A DNA stretch of 64,000 nucleotides, taken from the NCBI RefSeq assembly GCF_019602855.1, contig NZ_CP080766.1:2664575-2728574 (forward strand), in the 5' to 3' direction. The DNA is from Cupriavidus pinatubonensis. Its GTDB lineage: Bacteria; Pseudomonadota; Gammaproteobacteria; Burkholderiales; Burkholderiaceae. Positions within the stretch are counted from its first letter, which is position 1. Each line of letters starts with the position of its first letter. A model generated the notes under the pieces. That model saw nothing but the letters and a program-made list of their open reading frames with translations, was not told where the DNA came from and ran no database searches. The position numbers and the translations under genes are program-made. Of the stretch, positions 49,315 through 57,838 are shown one piece after another.

Positions 49315-51351
49315 TCAAGGATTGAGGCTGGACAGCGGCTGGCGCGACGCGGTGATGGACTTGAGTTCGTCCAGCGTCAGCACCCGTGTCCACATCGCCA
49401 GGTCGTTGAAGGCCATCACGCCCTTGAGCGATCCGGCGTTGTTGGCCACATAGTTGTGCGTGGCATCGTCATTGAGGCCCCAGACCTTGGTGGCGAGCCC
49501 GTTGAGCTTGGTCACGTCGGTCGATGCAATCGCCTTGTTCTCGACCTTCTGCAGGCCCAGCACCGGATCGATGACGTAGGCGCTGAACTTCTTCGCCACG
49601 GTATCGACGGACAGGGCGAGGTAGGCCCACTGGTTGGCCGAAACCTTCATGCCGTTGATGTCATCGCGCTTGCCGCCGCCGCTGCCGATGTTGAAACGCA
49701 CCTCGCAGCTTCCGAACAGGCCGAGCGCGATGCCCGGGTTGGCGCCCGATGTGTAGTTCTTGTTGGAGATAATGGGCTCGCCCGTGCCGTTGCCCTGCGT
49801 GCAGTCCGTGCGGAACCACAGGCCGATGGTGAACTGCGGGCTCTGCGCGATGTCCGCACCGTTCTGCACGAGCTCGTATGCGTCAACGTTGGAATCGACG
49901 CGCAGGCCCTTGGTGCCGAAGTTGTCGTCTACGAGCGTACCGCCGTCCGTGGCCGGCAGCCACGGGCCTAGCGTGGCGCTGCCCTTGGCGTCTACCGGCG
50001 GCTTGGTGTCGAGGCTGAAGTACGTGGCGAGGTAATCGCGCAGCGTGGTCGCCAGCGGTACCGGCTTCACGTAATTGATCTGCGCCTGGTAGGACACTGG
50101 CACGCCGTTGCGCACGAGCGTGTAGTTGAAGCGGTACAGGCCGGTCGGCATGTCGAACGCATTGTCGACATACTGCGTGGCGCTGGCCGGCAACTTCGCA
50201 ATCTGCACGCCATCGCGCAGCACGAGCGTTTCACCCGCGGATGCGGAAGCATTCTGCCACGTCAGTTCGATCGAATCGTTGTAGCGGCCTACCGCCATGC
50301 GGATACCGCTCACGCCGGCGCTGGCACCGTTCAGCGGCATGCCGTCGAACCGGTAGGCGGTGGCGTCGATGGCGATGCCGGCGTGCGTCAGCAGCGTCGG
50401 CGCGATGTCAGCCTCGGTCGGCAGCGCTGACAGGTCAGCCGGCGTGACCGGCGCCGCGGTGCCGGTGCTGGCCAGTGCCGCATTGAGCGGCTTGTTCATG
50501 GCGATGAAGGCCGTGCGGTTCTCCACCGTCGGCAGGGACGTGGTGGCGCCAGTGGCATCGAGCCCGTGGCTGGTCGTCACCATGACCAGCCAGTCCTCGT
50601 TCGGCTGCGCCTTGCGGCGTTCCGCAACGGCCGCCAGAAGCTGGCCCAGCGCCTGGTCAAAGCCTGCAAGCGCAGTGGCATAGGTGCCGGCGCCGAAGCC
50701 GTCAGCCTCGGCAGCCAGCGCCGGGGCGCTGTACTGTGCGAAGACCAGCCCGTAGCCGGCTTGCACCAGTTTCACGCTGTTCTGCGTTACGCAGCTGTCG
50801 GCGCTTGCACAATCGACGAGCGTGTCGAGGTTGCCGGCGTCGCGCTCTGCCGTGAGCAGCGGCGGCACGACAGCCGAACTGATGGCGCTGCCAAGCTGCG
50901 TGCCGGCCTTCGCGCCATCGCGGAAGTAGCGGAACAGGCTCGGCGCTTGCGGTGCCACTGAACGCGTGTCGTCGGTCACGCCGTGCCGGTTGGACCAGGT
51001 GCCGGTCAGCACCGTGGCCCAGCTCGGTGCATCCAGCGGTGGCTGTGCGGTGACGGTGCCTGGCATGCCGCCCGTCGCGGCGGGTACGAGGTTCAGCTGC
51101 GCGAGGTTGGGCAGTTCGCGTCGCAGGATGGCGCTCTGCACCTGCTCATAGGTGGCGCCGTCCACACCGACCAGCAGCACCTTGCTGGCCGCCGGTGCGA
51201 GGTTGGTCTTGTTGCCGGAATCGGAGGGGTTGGCTGCCGTTGGCTGCGCATCGTCTCCGCCACAAGCCGTCAGCGCGGCGGCTGCCACGCCGGCCATGGC
51301 CAGGCTGAGGGCGTATCTGCCAGGCGCCGGCCGAGCAAGAATCCATGCCAT
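49315..51351 (-). CDS. Lipoprotein with alkaline-phosphatase-type fold and LamG-like domain
   Basis: 678 residues. Lipobox LTACGG near residue 30. KVLLVGVDGATYEQVQSAILRRELPNLAQL and PPLDAPSWATVLTGTWSNRHGV are the metal/nucleophile region of the type I phosphodiesterase/phosphatase superfamily; DWLVMVTTSHGLDATG and LPTEADIAPTLLTHAGI supply further metal ligands. The C-terminal ~230 residues (AQSPQFTIGLWFRTDCTQGNG, MAFNDLAMWTRVLTLDELKSIT) form a concanavalin/LamG jelly roll. It should hydrolyse a phosphate ester at the outer surface. First gene of the unit with the small lipoprotein and phospholipase C. Confidence 0.85.
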   Translation of the reverse strand: MAWILARPAPGRYALSLAMAGVAAAALTACGGDDAQPTAANPSDSGNKTNLAPAASKVLLVGVDGATYEQVQSAILRRELPNLAQLNLVPAATGGMPGTVTAQPPLDAPSWATVLTGTWSNRHGVTDDTRSVAPQAPSLFRYFRDGAKAGTQLGSAISSAVVPPLLTAERDAGNLDTLVDCASADSCVTQNSVKLVQAGYGLVFAQYSAPALAAEADGFGAGTYATALAGFDQALGQLLAAVAERRKAQPNEDWLVMVTTSHGLDATGATTSLPTVENRTAFIAMNKPLNAALASTGTAAPVTPADLSALPTEADIAPTLLTHAGIAIDATAYRFDGMPLNGASAGVSGIRMAVGRYNDSIELTWQNASASAGETLVLRDGVQIAKLPASATQYVDNAFDMPTGLYRFNYTLVRNGVPVSYQAQINYVKPVPLATTLRDYLATYFSLDTKPPVDAKGSATLGPWLPATDGGTLVDDNFGTKGLRVDSNVDAYELVQNGADIAQSPQFTIGLWFRTDCTQGNGTGEPIISNKNYTSGANPGIALGLFGSCEVRFNIGSGGGKRDDINGMKVSANQWAYLALSVDTVAKKFSAYVIDPVLGLQKVENKAIASTDVTKLNGLATKVWGLNDDATHNYVANNAGSLKGVMAFNDLAMWTRVLTLDELKSITASRQPLSSLNP

Positions 51352-51428
51352 CTTTCATTCCCCTGTCTGTTTGCCTTGTTGTGCGCAGGGCGGGCCCCGC
51401 GAAGTGATGGCAGAGTAAGAGCAGGGGT

Positions 51429-51444
51429 TGTCACAGTAGTGACA
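51429..51444. promoter_or_regulatory. Palindrome upstream of the phosphatase-phospholipase unit
   Basis: TGTCAC-AGTA-GTGACA, perfect six-base arms, 78 bases before the start of the minus-strand lipoprotein gene. Read on the minus strand it includes CTGTCAC and CTGTGAC, like Pho-box halves but nine rather than eleven bases apart, so PhoB binding is only a suggestion. Confidence 0.4.
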
Positions 51445-51537
51445 GGCAGGCAAAGAATCCTGATGGCGGCATTCGGATTCTTGAATGCATTGCAGACAAG
51501 GCCGGCGCAAAACAGCCGGCCCTGCCGCAGCAGCGGG

Positions 51538-51681
51538 TCAGCGGTGGAAGCCGGCTCCGGCCATCAGCAGGCGCAGCAGCCAGGCGGCGACGCCAAGGCC
51601 TGCCACGCTGGCGGCCCAGATCAGCACTAGCCAGCCGACGCGCTGGAGCCAGAGCGGCAGCCTCACGGAACGGGGTGCCAT
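51538..51681 (-). CDS. DUF2474 family small protein of the cyd operon
   Basis: 47 residues with one membrane helix: LPLWLQRVGWLVLIWAASVAGLGVAAWLLRLLM. This matches DUF2474 proteins encoded after cydB in many proteobacteria, analogous in place to CydX, which stabilises the oxidase. Its ATG overlaps the cydB stop by one base (TGATG). Confidence 0.82.
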   Translation of the reverse strand: MAPRSVRLPLWLQRVGWLVLIWAASVAGLGVAAWLLRLLMAGAGFHR

Positions 51682-52688
51682 CAGTGGTACCCCTCGCCGT
51701 GGCGGACCTTGCCGCGGAAGACGTAGTAGGCCCACACCGTGTACATCAGGATGAATGGAATGATGAACAGCGCGCCCACCAACGCGAAGCCCTGGCTCTG
51801 CGGCGGTGCTGCCGCATCCCAGATGGAAATTCCCGGCGGGATGATATTGGGCCAGACGCTGATCGCAAGCCCCGTATAGCCGAGGAACACCAGCCCGAGT
51901 GCATACAGGAACGGCGCCATGTTCGGCGTCCGCCGCAGCGCGCGCATCAGCCCGAGCACGCACAGCACGACCAGCAGCGGCACAGGCGAGAACAAGACCA
52001 GATTCGGCAGGCTGAACCAGCGTTCGGCAATCTCCGGGTGCGTGAGCGGTGTCCAGAGACTGATCGCTGCGATAACGACAAGCAGCAGCCAGCCCAGCGT
52101 GCCGGCCAGCCGCACCATGCGCTGGTGCAGTTCGCCCTCGGTCTTCATGATCAGCCACGTGCTGCCCAGCACCGTATAGGCGACTACCAGACCGACGCCG
52201 CAGAACAGCGGGAACGGCGCAAGCCAGTCCAGCGGGCCGCCGGCGAAACGGTGGCCTTCCATGCGGATGCCGTCGATATACGCGCCCAGCGCGACGCCCT
52301 GGAAGAACGATGCCACGAGCGAGCCGCCAATGAAGGAGGCATCCCACACCGGCCGTTCGCGGTCATTGGCCTTGAAGCGGAACTCGAACGCCACGCCGCG
52401 GAAAATCAGGCCCAGCAGCATCAGCATGAGCGGCAGGTAGAGCGCACTCAGCACCACCGAATAGGCGAGTGGAAACGCAGCGAGCAGGCCGGCACCGCCG
52501 AGTACCAGCCATGTTTCGTTGCCGTCCCAGACCGGGGCCACGGTGTTCATCATCACGTCGCGGTCATGGCGGTCGGGCACGAACGGAAACAGCATGCCGA
52601 TGCCAAGATCAAAGCCATCCATGACGACGTACATCATCACGCCGAAGAAGATGATGAGGATCCAGAGGAGGGAAAGGTCGATGCCCAT
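51681..52688 (-). CDS. cydB: Cytochrome bd-type quinol oxidase subunit II
   Basis: 335 residues, about eight helices. LLWILIIFFGVMMYVVMDGFDLGIGMLFPFVPDRHDRDVMMNTVAPVWDGNETWLVLGGAGLLAAFP is the strongly conserved start of CydB. With CydA it reduces oxygen to water using quinol and pumps no protons. It begins four bases after the cydA stop. The subfamily is probably the cyanide-insensitive CIO type, judged from subunit I. Confidence 0.96.
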   Translation of the reverse strand: MGIDLSLLWILIIFFGVMMYVVMDGFDLGIGMLFPFVPDRHDRDVMMNTVAPVWDGNETWLVLGGAGLLAAFPLAYSVVLSALYLPLMLMLLGLIFRGVAFEFRFKANDRERPVWDASFIGGSLVASFFQGVALGAYIDGIRMEGHRFAGGPLDWLAPFPLFCGVGLVVAYTVLGSTWLIMKTEGELHQRMVRLAGTLGWLLLVVIAAISLWTPLTHPEIAERWFSLPNLVLFSPVPLLVVLCVLGLMRALRRTPNMAPFLYALGLVFLGYTGLAISVWPNIIPPGISIWDAAAPPQSQGFALVGALFIIPFILMYTVWAYYVFRGKVRHGEGYH

Positions 52689-52692
52689 GGCG

Positions 52693-54135
52693 TCAGCTCC
52701 TGCTGCGAGCGGGTTGATGGGGCGCCATCACGTCATCGTCCTCGACGGCGGAAATCGGGCGTGCAGGCGTGTGGCCGCGGCCGGGACCACCTTGGCGTTC
52801 GTGCTTGCCTTCGTCGATCACCGGGCCCTTGCGCACCAGCCGCAGCATGTAGGCAATGCCAACGCCGAACACGAAGAAGTAGGCGACGACGAACAGGCCG
52901 AGCGTGAGCGCGAGTTCGGGCACGTTGTGCGGCGTGACCGCATCGGCGGTGCGTTGCAGCCCATAGACCACCCATGGCTGCCGCCCGATCTCGGTCGTGA
53001 ACCAGCCGGCGAGGATCGCGATCAGGCCGGTGGGCCCCATCCACATCGCCAGGTGCAGGAAGGCCCGCGACTTGAATAGCCGTTCGCCGCGCCTTAGCAG
53101 CAGGCTCCACAGGCCCAGCAGGATCATCAGCACACCGAGGCCGACCATTACGCGGAACGACCAGAACAGGATGGTGGAATTGGGCCGGTCTTCCGGTGCG
53201 AATTCCTTCAGGCCCTTGATCTGGCCATCGAGACTGTGCGTGAGGATCAGGCTGCCCAGGCGCGGGATGCCTACGGCAAAGCGTGTTTCTTCGCGCTCCA
53301 TGTCAGGCAGGCCGAACAGCAGCAGCGGGAAGCCCTGCTCGCCATGCTCGGTCTCCCAGTGGCCTTCCATCGCGGCGATCTTGGCCGGCTGGTGCTGCAG
53401 CGTGTTCAGGCCATGCATGTCGCCGATCACGGCCTGGATCGGCGCGACGATCAGCAGCATCCACATCGCCATCGACAGCATCTTGCGGATGGCCGGGTTG
53501 TCTCGGCCGCGCAGCAGGTGCCATGCGCCCGACGCGCCCACGAACAGTGCCGTGGCCAGGAAGGCTGCTACGCTCATATGCATCAGGCGGTACGGGAAAG
53601 ACGGGTTGAAGATGACCTTGAACCAGTCCGTCGGCACCACGCGGCCACTGATGATTTCGTAGCCCTGCGGTGTCTGCATCCAGCTATTGGAGGCAAGGAT
53701 CCAGGTCGCCGAAATCAGCGTGCCCAGCGCCACCATGACGGTCGCGAAGAAATGCAGCCCCGGTCCGACTCGGTTCCAGCCGAACAGCATGACGCCGAGG
53801 AAGCCTGCCTCCAGGAAGAAGGCTGTGAGCACCTCGTAGGTCAGTAGCGGCCCTGTGATGCTGCCTGCGAACTCGGAGAAGAAACTCCAGTTGGTGCCGA
53901 ACTGGTACGCCATGACCAGCCCCGAGACCACGCCCATGCCAAAGTTGACCGCGAAGATCTTGGACCAGAAGTGGTACAGGTCCCGGTAGACCGGGCGCTG
54001 TGTACGTAGCCAGCATCCTTCCAGTACCGCCAGGTACGCCGCCAGTCCGATGGTGATGGCGGGAAAGATGATGTGAAAGGAAATGGTGAAGCCGAATTGA
54101 ATACGGGCGAGTTCTAGCGCGGTGAAGCCAAACAT
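52693..54135 (-). CDS. cydA: Cytochrome bd-type quinol oxidase subunit I (CIO-like)
   Basis: 480 residues. ALELARIQFGFTISFHIIFPAITIGLAAYLAVLEG carries the heme b595 histidine, and GRQPWVVYGLQRTADAV is the quinol-side GRQPW motif. The length and short Q-loop fit the cyanide-insensitive (CioA) branch rather than E. coli CydA. The ATG at 54135 has GGAG upstream. Expression under low oxygen is usual for the family, but I saw no clear Fnr box. Confidence 0.95.
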   Translation of the reverse strand: MFGFTALELARIQFGFTISFHIIFPAITIGLAAYLAVLEGCWLRTQRPVYRDLYHFWSKIFAVNFGMGVVSGLVMAYQFGTNWSFFSEFAGSITGPLLTYEVLTAFFLEAGFLGVMLFGWNRVGPGLHFFATVMVALGTLISATWILASNSWMQTPQGYEIISGRVVPTDWFKVIFNPSFPYRLMHMSVAAFLATALFVGASGAWHLLRGRDNPAIRKMLSMAMWMLLIVAPIQAVIGDMHGLNTLQHQPAKIAAMEGHWETEHGEQGFPLLLFGLPDMEREETRFAVGIPRLGSLILTHSLDGQIKGLKEFAPEDRPNSTILFWSFRVMVGLGVLMILLGLWSLLLRRGERLFKSRAFLHLAMWMGPTGLIAILAGWFTTEIGRQPWVVYGLQRTADAVTPHNVPELALTLGLFVVAYFFVFGVGIAYMLRLVRKGPVIDEGKHERQGGPGRGHTPARPISAVEDDDVMAPHQPARSRS

Positions 54136-54499
54136 GTCTTGTTCTCCGTGGCGCTGGCCCATCGCACGCCGTCGACTGCGTCGCCATGCCGGTCAGGCGT
54201 GGCAGGCTTGCCGACAGGCGCGCCAAGGGGCGCGGGCCGTTGGCGCGTGCGGTATGCGTAGTGTACGCCGCATGCGTCGCCATGTGCCGGCAAAGGCCGA
54301 GGTTGCCGCGGCGGCATATCGTCGCAGCGGGCGGACCCTGTTGGCCTTTTGCCGCACGTTCCGATGCTAGAGGTCCGCTGGAAAGGAGAACAGAAGCAAA
54401 AGGCGGGAAAAACACCGTATCAGATCGGGCAAGTGACAAGTCGGTGGTGGAAGCGCATAGTGGGCGACTTTTCCACTTCGCCGTATTCGCTTCATACCG
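54136..54499. other. Divergent promoter region between cydA and the TauE/SafE gene
   Basis: 364 bases with no gene. It must hold the cyd promoter and that of the exporter. I found no convincing Fnr or ArcA site; a short GACAAGTCGG / GGGCAAGTGACAAG direct repetition near 54427-54445 is unremarkable. Confidence 0.5.
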
Positions 54500-55252
54500 A
54501 TGGATTCCACGCTGATCATCGTCATTCTCGGCGCAGCCGTCGCCGGCTTCGTGCAGGGGCTCTCTGGCTTCGCCTTCGGCATGGTCGCGATGTCGTTCTG
54601 GGTGTGGACCATCGACCCGCGCATGGCGTCGGCAATGACGGTGTTTGGTGCGCTGACCGGGCAGTTGCTTGCCGCGTTTTCGGTGCGGCGTGGATTGCCG
54701 CTGCGGCGGTTGTGGCCCTTCGTGGCGGGCGGATTGGTTGGAATTCCAATTGGCGTGGCAATCCTCCCGGCACTCAACGCCCAACTGTTCAAAGCCGTGT
54801 TTGGCGCGTTCCTGACGCTGTGGTGTCCGGTGATGCTGATGGCGCGGCGACTGCCTGCGATCACGCATGGCGGGCGCGTGGCCGATGGCGTGGCAGGGGC
54901 TGCAGGCGGGGTGATGGGCGGAATCGGCGGCTTTACCGGCGTGATTCCCACGTTGTGGTGCACGCTGCGCGGCTTCGACAAGGACGAGCAGCGCGCGGTG
55001 ATCCAGAACTTCAATCTGGCCACGCTGGCGGTGACGATGGCCACTTATGTCGGCAAGGGCATCGTTACGCGGGACATGCTGCCGATGTTCCTGGTGGTGG
55101 CGCCGGCGATGCTGGTGCCTTCGCTGCTTGGTGCGCGGGTGTATCTGGGCATCAGCGAGGCCACGTTTCGCAAGATCGTGCTGACGCTGCTCACTGCGTC
55201 CGGCGTCGTGCTGTCGGTGTCCTCGCTGCCGGGGTTGCTGGCGCGTTCATGA
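54500..55252 (+). CDS. TauE/SafE-family sulfite/organosulfonate-type exporter
   Basis: 250 residues with about eight helices: LIIVILGAAVAGFVQGLSGFAFGMVAMSFWVWTIDPRMASAMTVFGALTGQLLAAF and the second half GIGGFTGVIPTLWCTLRGFDKDEQRAVIQNFNLATLAVTMATY give the internal duplication typical of TauE/SafE. Members move sulfite, sulfoacetate or other anions. No sulfonate genes are near, so the substrate is open. Its stop lies inside a perfect inverted repeat shared with the convergent ilvE side. Confidence 0.9.
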   Translation: MDSTLIIVILGAAVAGFVQGLSGFAFGMVAMSFWVWTIDPRMASAMTVFGALTGQLLAAFSVRRGLPLRRLWPFVAGGLVGIPIGVAILPALNAQLFKAVFGAFLTLWCPVMLMARRLPAITHGGRVADGVAGAAGGVMGGIGGFTGVIPTLWCTLRGFDKDEQRAVIQNFNLATLAVTMATYVGKGIVTRDMLPMFLVVAPAMLVPSLLGARVYLGISEATFRKIVLTLLTASGVVLSVSSLPGLLARS

Positions 55253-55275
55253 CCCGGTCAGCCCGGGTCATGAAC
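55245..55275. terminator. Perfect inverted repeat between convergent genes
   Basis: Thirteen-base arms GTTCATGACCCGG / CCGGGTCATGAAC around a five-base loop, containing the exporter stop codon (55250-55252) and ending 17 bases from the ilvE stop. No T-run follows on either strand, so it is a likely bidirectional but not classical terminator. Confidence 0.55.
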
Positions 55276-55291
55276 GGGCAGGGGGCCAGCC

Positions 55292-56386
55292 TCAGACGAT
55301 GTGGTGCACCCAGCCGAAGGTATCTGCTTCCTTGCCGCGCTGGATACCGGTCAGCAGTGCACGCAGGCGCTTCGTGACTTCGCCTTCGCCACCATTGCCG
55401 ATGTTGAATTCACCGCCGGCATGGCGCACCGTGCCGATGGCAGTCACCACGGCGGCGGTACCGCAGGCGAACGTTTCCTTCACGCGGCCGCTCGCGGCAT
55501 CGGCTTGCCACGCCTCGAACGCGTACGGGGTTTCCGACACCTTAATGCCTTCACGGCGGGCCAGTTCGATCACCGATGCGCGCGTGATGCCGGGCAGGAT
55601 CGTGCCGGACAGCGGCGGCGTCAGCAGCGAGCCGTCATCCATCACGAAGAACACATTCATGCCGCCGAGTTCCTCGATCCAGCGGTGTTCCGCGGCGTCA
55701 AGGAAGACCACCTGGTCGCAGCCCTTCTGTGCAGCTTCCGTCTGCGCGATCAGGCTGGCCGCATAGTTGCCGCCGCACTTGGCCGCGCCGGTGCCGCCGG
55801 GCGCGGCGCGCGTGTACTGGTCGGACACCCAAACCGTAACCGCCGACTTGCCACCCTTGAAGTACGGGCCGACCGGGCAGGCGATCACGCAAAACACGTA
55901 TTCGTTCGCGGCGCGCACGCCGAGGAAGTTCTCGGCAGCAAACATGAACGGGCGCAGGTACAGGCTGCCGTCGCCGCCGGGGATCCAGTCGCGGTCGATG
56001 TCGACGAGCGCTTCGACAGCGCGCAGGAACTCGGCTTCAGGCAAGTCGGCCATCGACATGCGCGCGGCCGACGCACGGAAGCGCTTGGCGTTTTCCTGCG
56101 GGCGGAACAGCGAAATCTTGCCGTCGGCGCCGCGATAGGCCTTCATGCCCTCAAAGATTTCCTGCGCATAGTGCAAGACGGCACAGGCGGGATCGATCTG
56201 GAATGGACGGCGCGCTTCGACCTTGGCGTCATGCCAACCGCGCCCTTCGGTCCAGCGGATTGTGACCATGTGGTCGGTGAACACGCGTCCGAAGGCAGGG
56301 TCGACCAGCGCAGCCGCGATCTTGTCGGCCGGCGTGGGGTTGGGGTGACGTTCCACGGTGAACTGCAATTGGTTGTCAGCGCTCAT
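55292..56386 (-). CDS. ilvE: Branched-chain amino-acid aminotransferase (group II)
   Basis: 364 residues, PLP fold type IV. RPFQIDPACAVLHYAQEIFEGMKAYRGADGKISLFRPQENAKRFRASAARM is the BCAT II opening, the PLP lysine is in GTGAAKCGGNYAASL, and EELGGMNVFFVMDDGSLLTPPLSGTILPGITRASVIELA follows. It moves the amino group between Leu/Ile/Val and 2-oxoglutarate, the last step of their synthesis. Single gene, with the DAHP synthase upstream on the same strand after a 246-base gap. Confidence 0.96.
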   Translation of the reverse strand: MSADNQLQFTVERHPNPTPADKIAAALVDPAFGRVFTDHMVTIRWTEGRGWHDAKVEARRPFQIDPACAVLHYAQEIFEGMKAYRGADGKISLFRPQENAKRFRASAARMSMADLPEAEFLRAVEALVDIDRDWIPGGDGSLYLRPFMFAAENFLGVRAANEYVFCVIACPVGPYFKGGKSAVTVWVSDQYTRAAPGGTGAAKCGGNYAASLIAQTEAAQKGCDQVVFLDAAEHRWIEELGGMNVFFVMDDGSLLTPPLSGTILPGITRASVIELARREGIKVSETPYAFEAWQADAASGRVKETFACGTAAVVTAIGTVRHAGGEFNIGNGGEGEVTKRLRALLTGIQRGKEADTFGWVHHIV

Positions 56387-56632
56387 GTTTCTGTGTCTCT
56401 TCGTCTTCGGACAGGGATTTCAGTTTTTCCGGTGCAAATCATGCAAGGGAGTCCCGGGCGGGTGCGGAAAGGGGCGATATTCGCGCATCTTCCCGCCCGG
56501 CCGGTGCCAAACATCAAGTGTAACTCGATGGTGCGGTGCAGCAGAAGTCCGATCGCTGGCCGTGGACGGGTGGGTGTTGGTGTCTGAAGGCGTCCGGGCC
56601 GTCGAGTGGCCGGAAGCACCGGAACATTTGGC

Positions 56633-57766
56633 TCAGGCTTTCTGCCTGCGCGCAGCGACCGCCTCGGCAAGCATGTCGAGCACCGCGAGGGAGTCGTCCC
56701 AGCCGATGCAGGCGTCGGTAATGCTCTGCCCGTACGTCAGTTCCGACGGGTTGTGCTGCCCCGGCGTGAATTTTTGCGCACCACCGATCAGATGGCTTTC
56801 GACCATCACGCCAAACACTGACCGGCTGCCGCCGCTGACCTGCCGCGCTACGTCGCGTGCGACGTCGATCTGCCGCAAGTGCTGCTTGCTGCTGTTGGCG
56901 TGGCTGCAATCGACCATCAGCCGGCGGTCCAGTCCGGCCGCGTCGAGATCCTTGCAGGCTGCTGCCACGGAATCGGCATCATAGTTCGGCACCTTGCCGC
57001 CGCGCAGAATGACGTGGCAGTCGGGGTTGCCCCGGGTGTGAACGGTCGCGACCTGCCCGTTCTTATGGACGCCCAGGAAGTGATGCGGACGGGAGGCGGC
57101 CTGGATTGCATCGATGGCGATCTTGATATTGCCGTCGGTGCCGTTCTTGAATCCGATCGGTGCCGAGGTGCCCGACGCCAGTTCCCGGTGCACCTGGCTT
57201 TCCGTCGTGCGGGCGCCGATTGCGCCCCAGCTGATCAGGTCGCCGATGTACTGCGGCGAGATGACATCCAGGAACTCGCCGGCCGCCGGTAGCCCGAGGC
57301 GGTTGATGTCCAGCAACAGATGGCGCGCCATCCGAAGCCCCTCGTCGATCCGGTAGCTTTCGTCGAGATACGGGTCGTTGATCAGACCCTTCCAGCCCAC
57401 GGTGGTGCGGGGCTTCTCGAAGTACACACGCATCACGATTTCGAGCGTATCCGCGTAGCGCACGCGCTGTGCCATCAAGCGCTGCGCGTAGTCGAGCGCG
57501 GCGCGCGGATCGTGGATCGAGCACGGTCCCATGATCACGAGCAGGCGGTCTTCCTGGCCGTGCAGGATCCGGGAAATGCTCTGCCGCGTTGCCGTGACCA
57601 GCGATTCGATCGGCGTCCCGGCAATGGGGAAGAACCGGATCAGATGCTCGGGCGGGGGCAGCGGAATGATGTCGTCGACGCGGGCATCGTCGGTGCCGCT
57701 GGTGCGGTCGGAGGGATGTGGCCAGCCCTCGCCGATGCTGGTTGTGGATGCCTGTGGGGTATTCAT
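56633..57766 (-). CDS. aroG: 3-deoxy-7-phosphoheptulonate synthase (DAHP synthase, type I)
   Basis: 377 residues. LLVIMGPCSIHDPRAALDYAQRL and VYFEKPRTTVGWKGLINDPYLDESYRIDEGLRMAR are the conserved blocks binding PEP and erythrose-4-phosphate; MVDCSHANSSKQHLRQ holds metal ligands. It makes the first intermediate of the shikimate pathway. The N-terminus has the short regulatory extension of the Phe/Tyr/Trp-inhibited AroFGH class; which amino acid inhibits it cannot be told with confidence. Confidence 0.95.
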   Translation of the reverse strand: MNTPQASTTSIGEGWPHPSDRTSGTDDARVDDIIPLPPPEHLIRFFPIAGTPIESLVTATRQSISRILHGQEDRLLVIMGPCSIHDPRAALDYAQRLMAQRVRYADTLEIVMRVYFEKPRTTVGWKGLINDPYLDESYRIDEGLRMARHLLLDINRLGLPAAGEFLDVISPQYIGDLISWGAIGARTTESQVHRELASGTSAPIGFKNGTDGNIKIAIDAIQAASRPHHFLGVHKNGQVATVHTRGNPDCHVILRGGKVPNYDADSVAAACKDLDAAGLDRRLMVDCSHANSSKQHLRQIDVARDVARQVSGGSRSVFGVMVESHLIGGAQKFTPGQHNPSELTYGQSITDACIGWDDSLAVLDMLAEAVAARRQKA

Positions 57767-57838
57767 GGATGTCTCTTGGTGAACCGGGACGCCCCGGTAT
57801 GGTAGCCGCTTTCTGCCGGGCCGCAGGCGCTCCGGGTG

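Noticed and set aside
51675..52907. Plus-strand frame of 410 codons
   Set aside because: Antisense to cydB and cydA; extremely His/Arg/Glu-rich.
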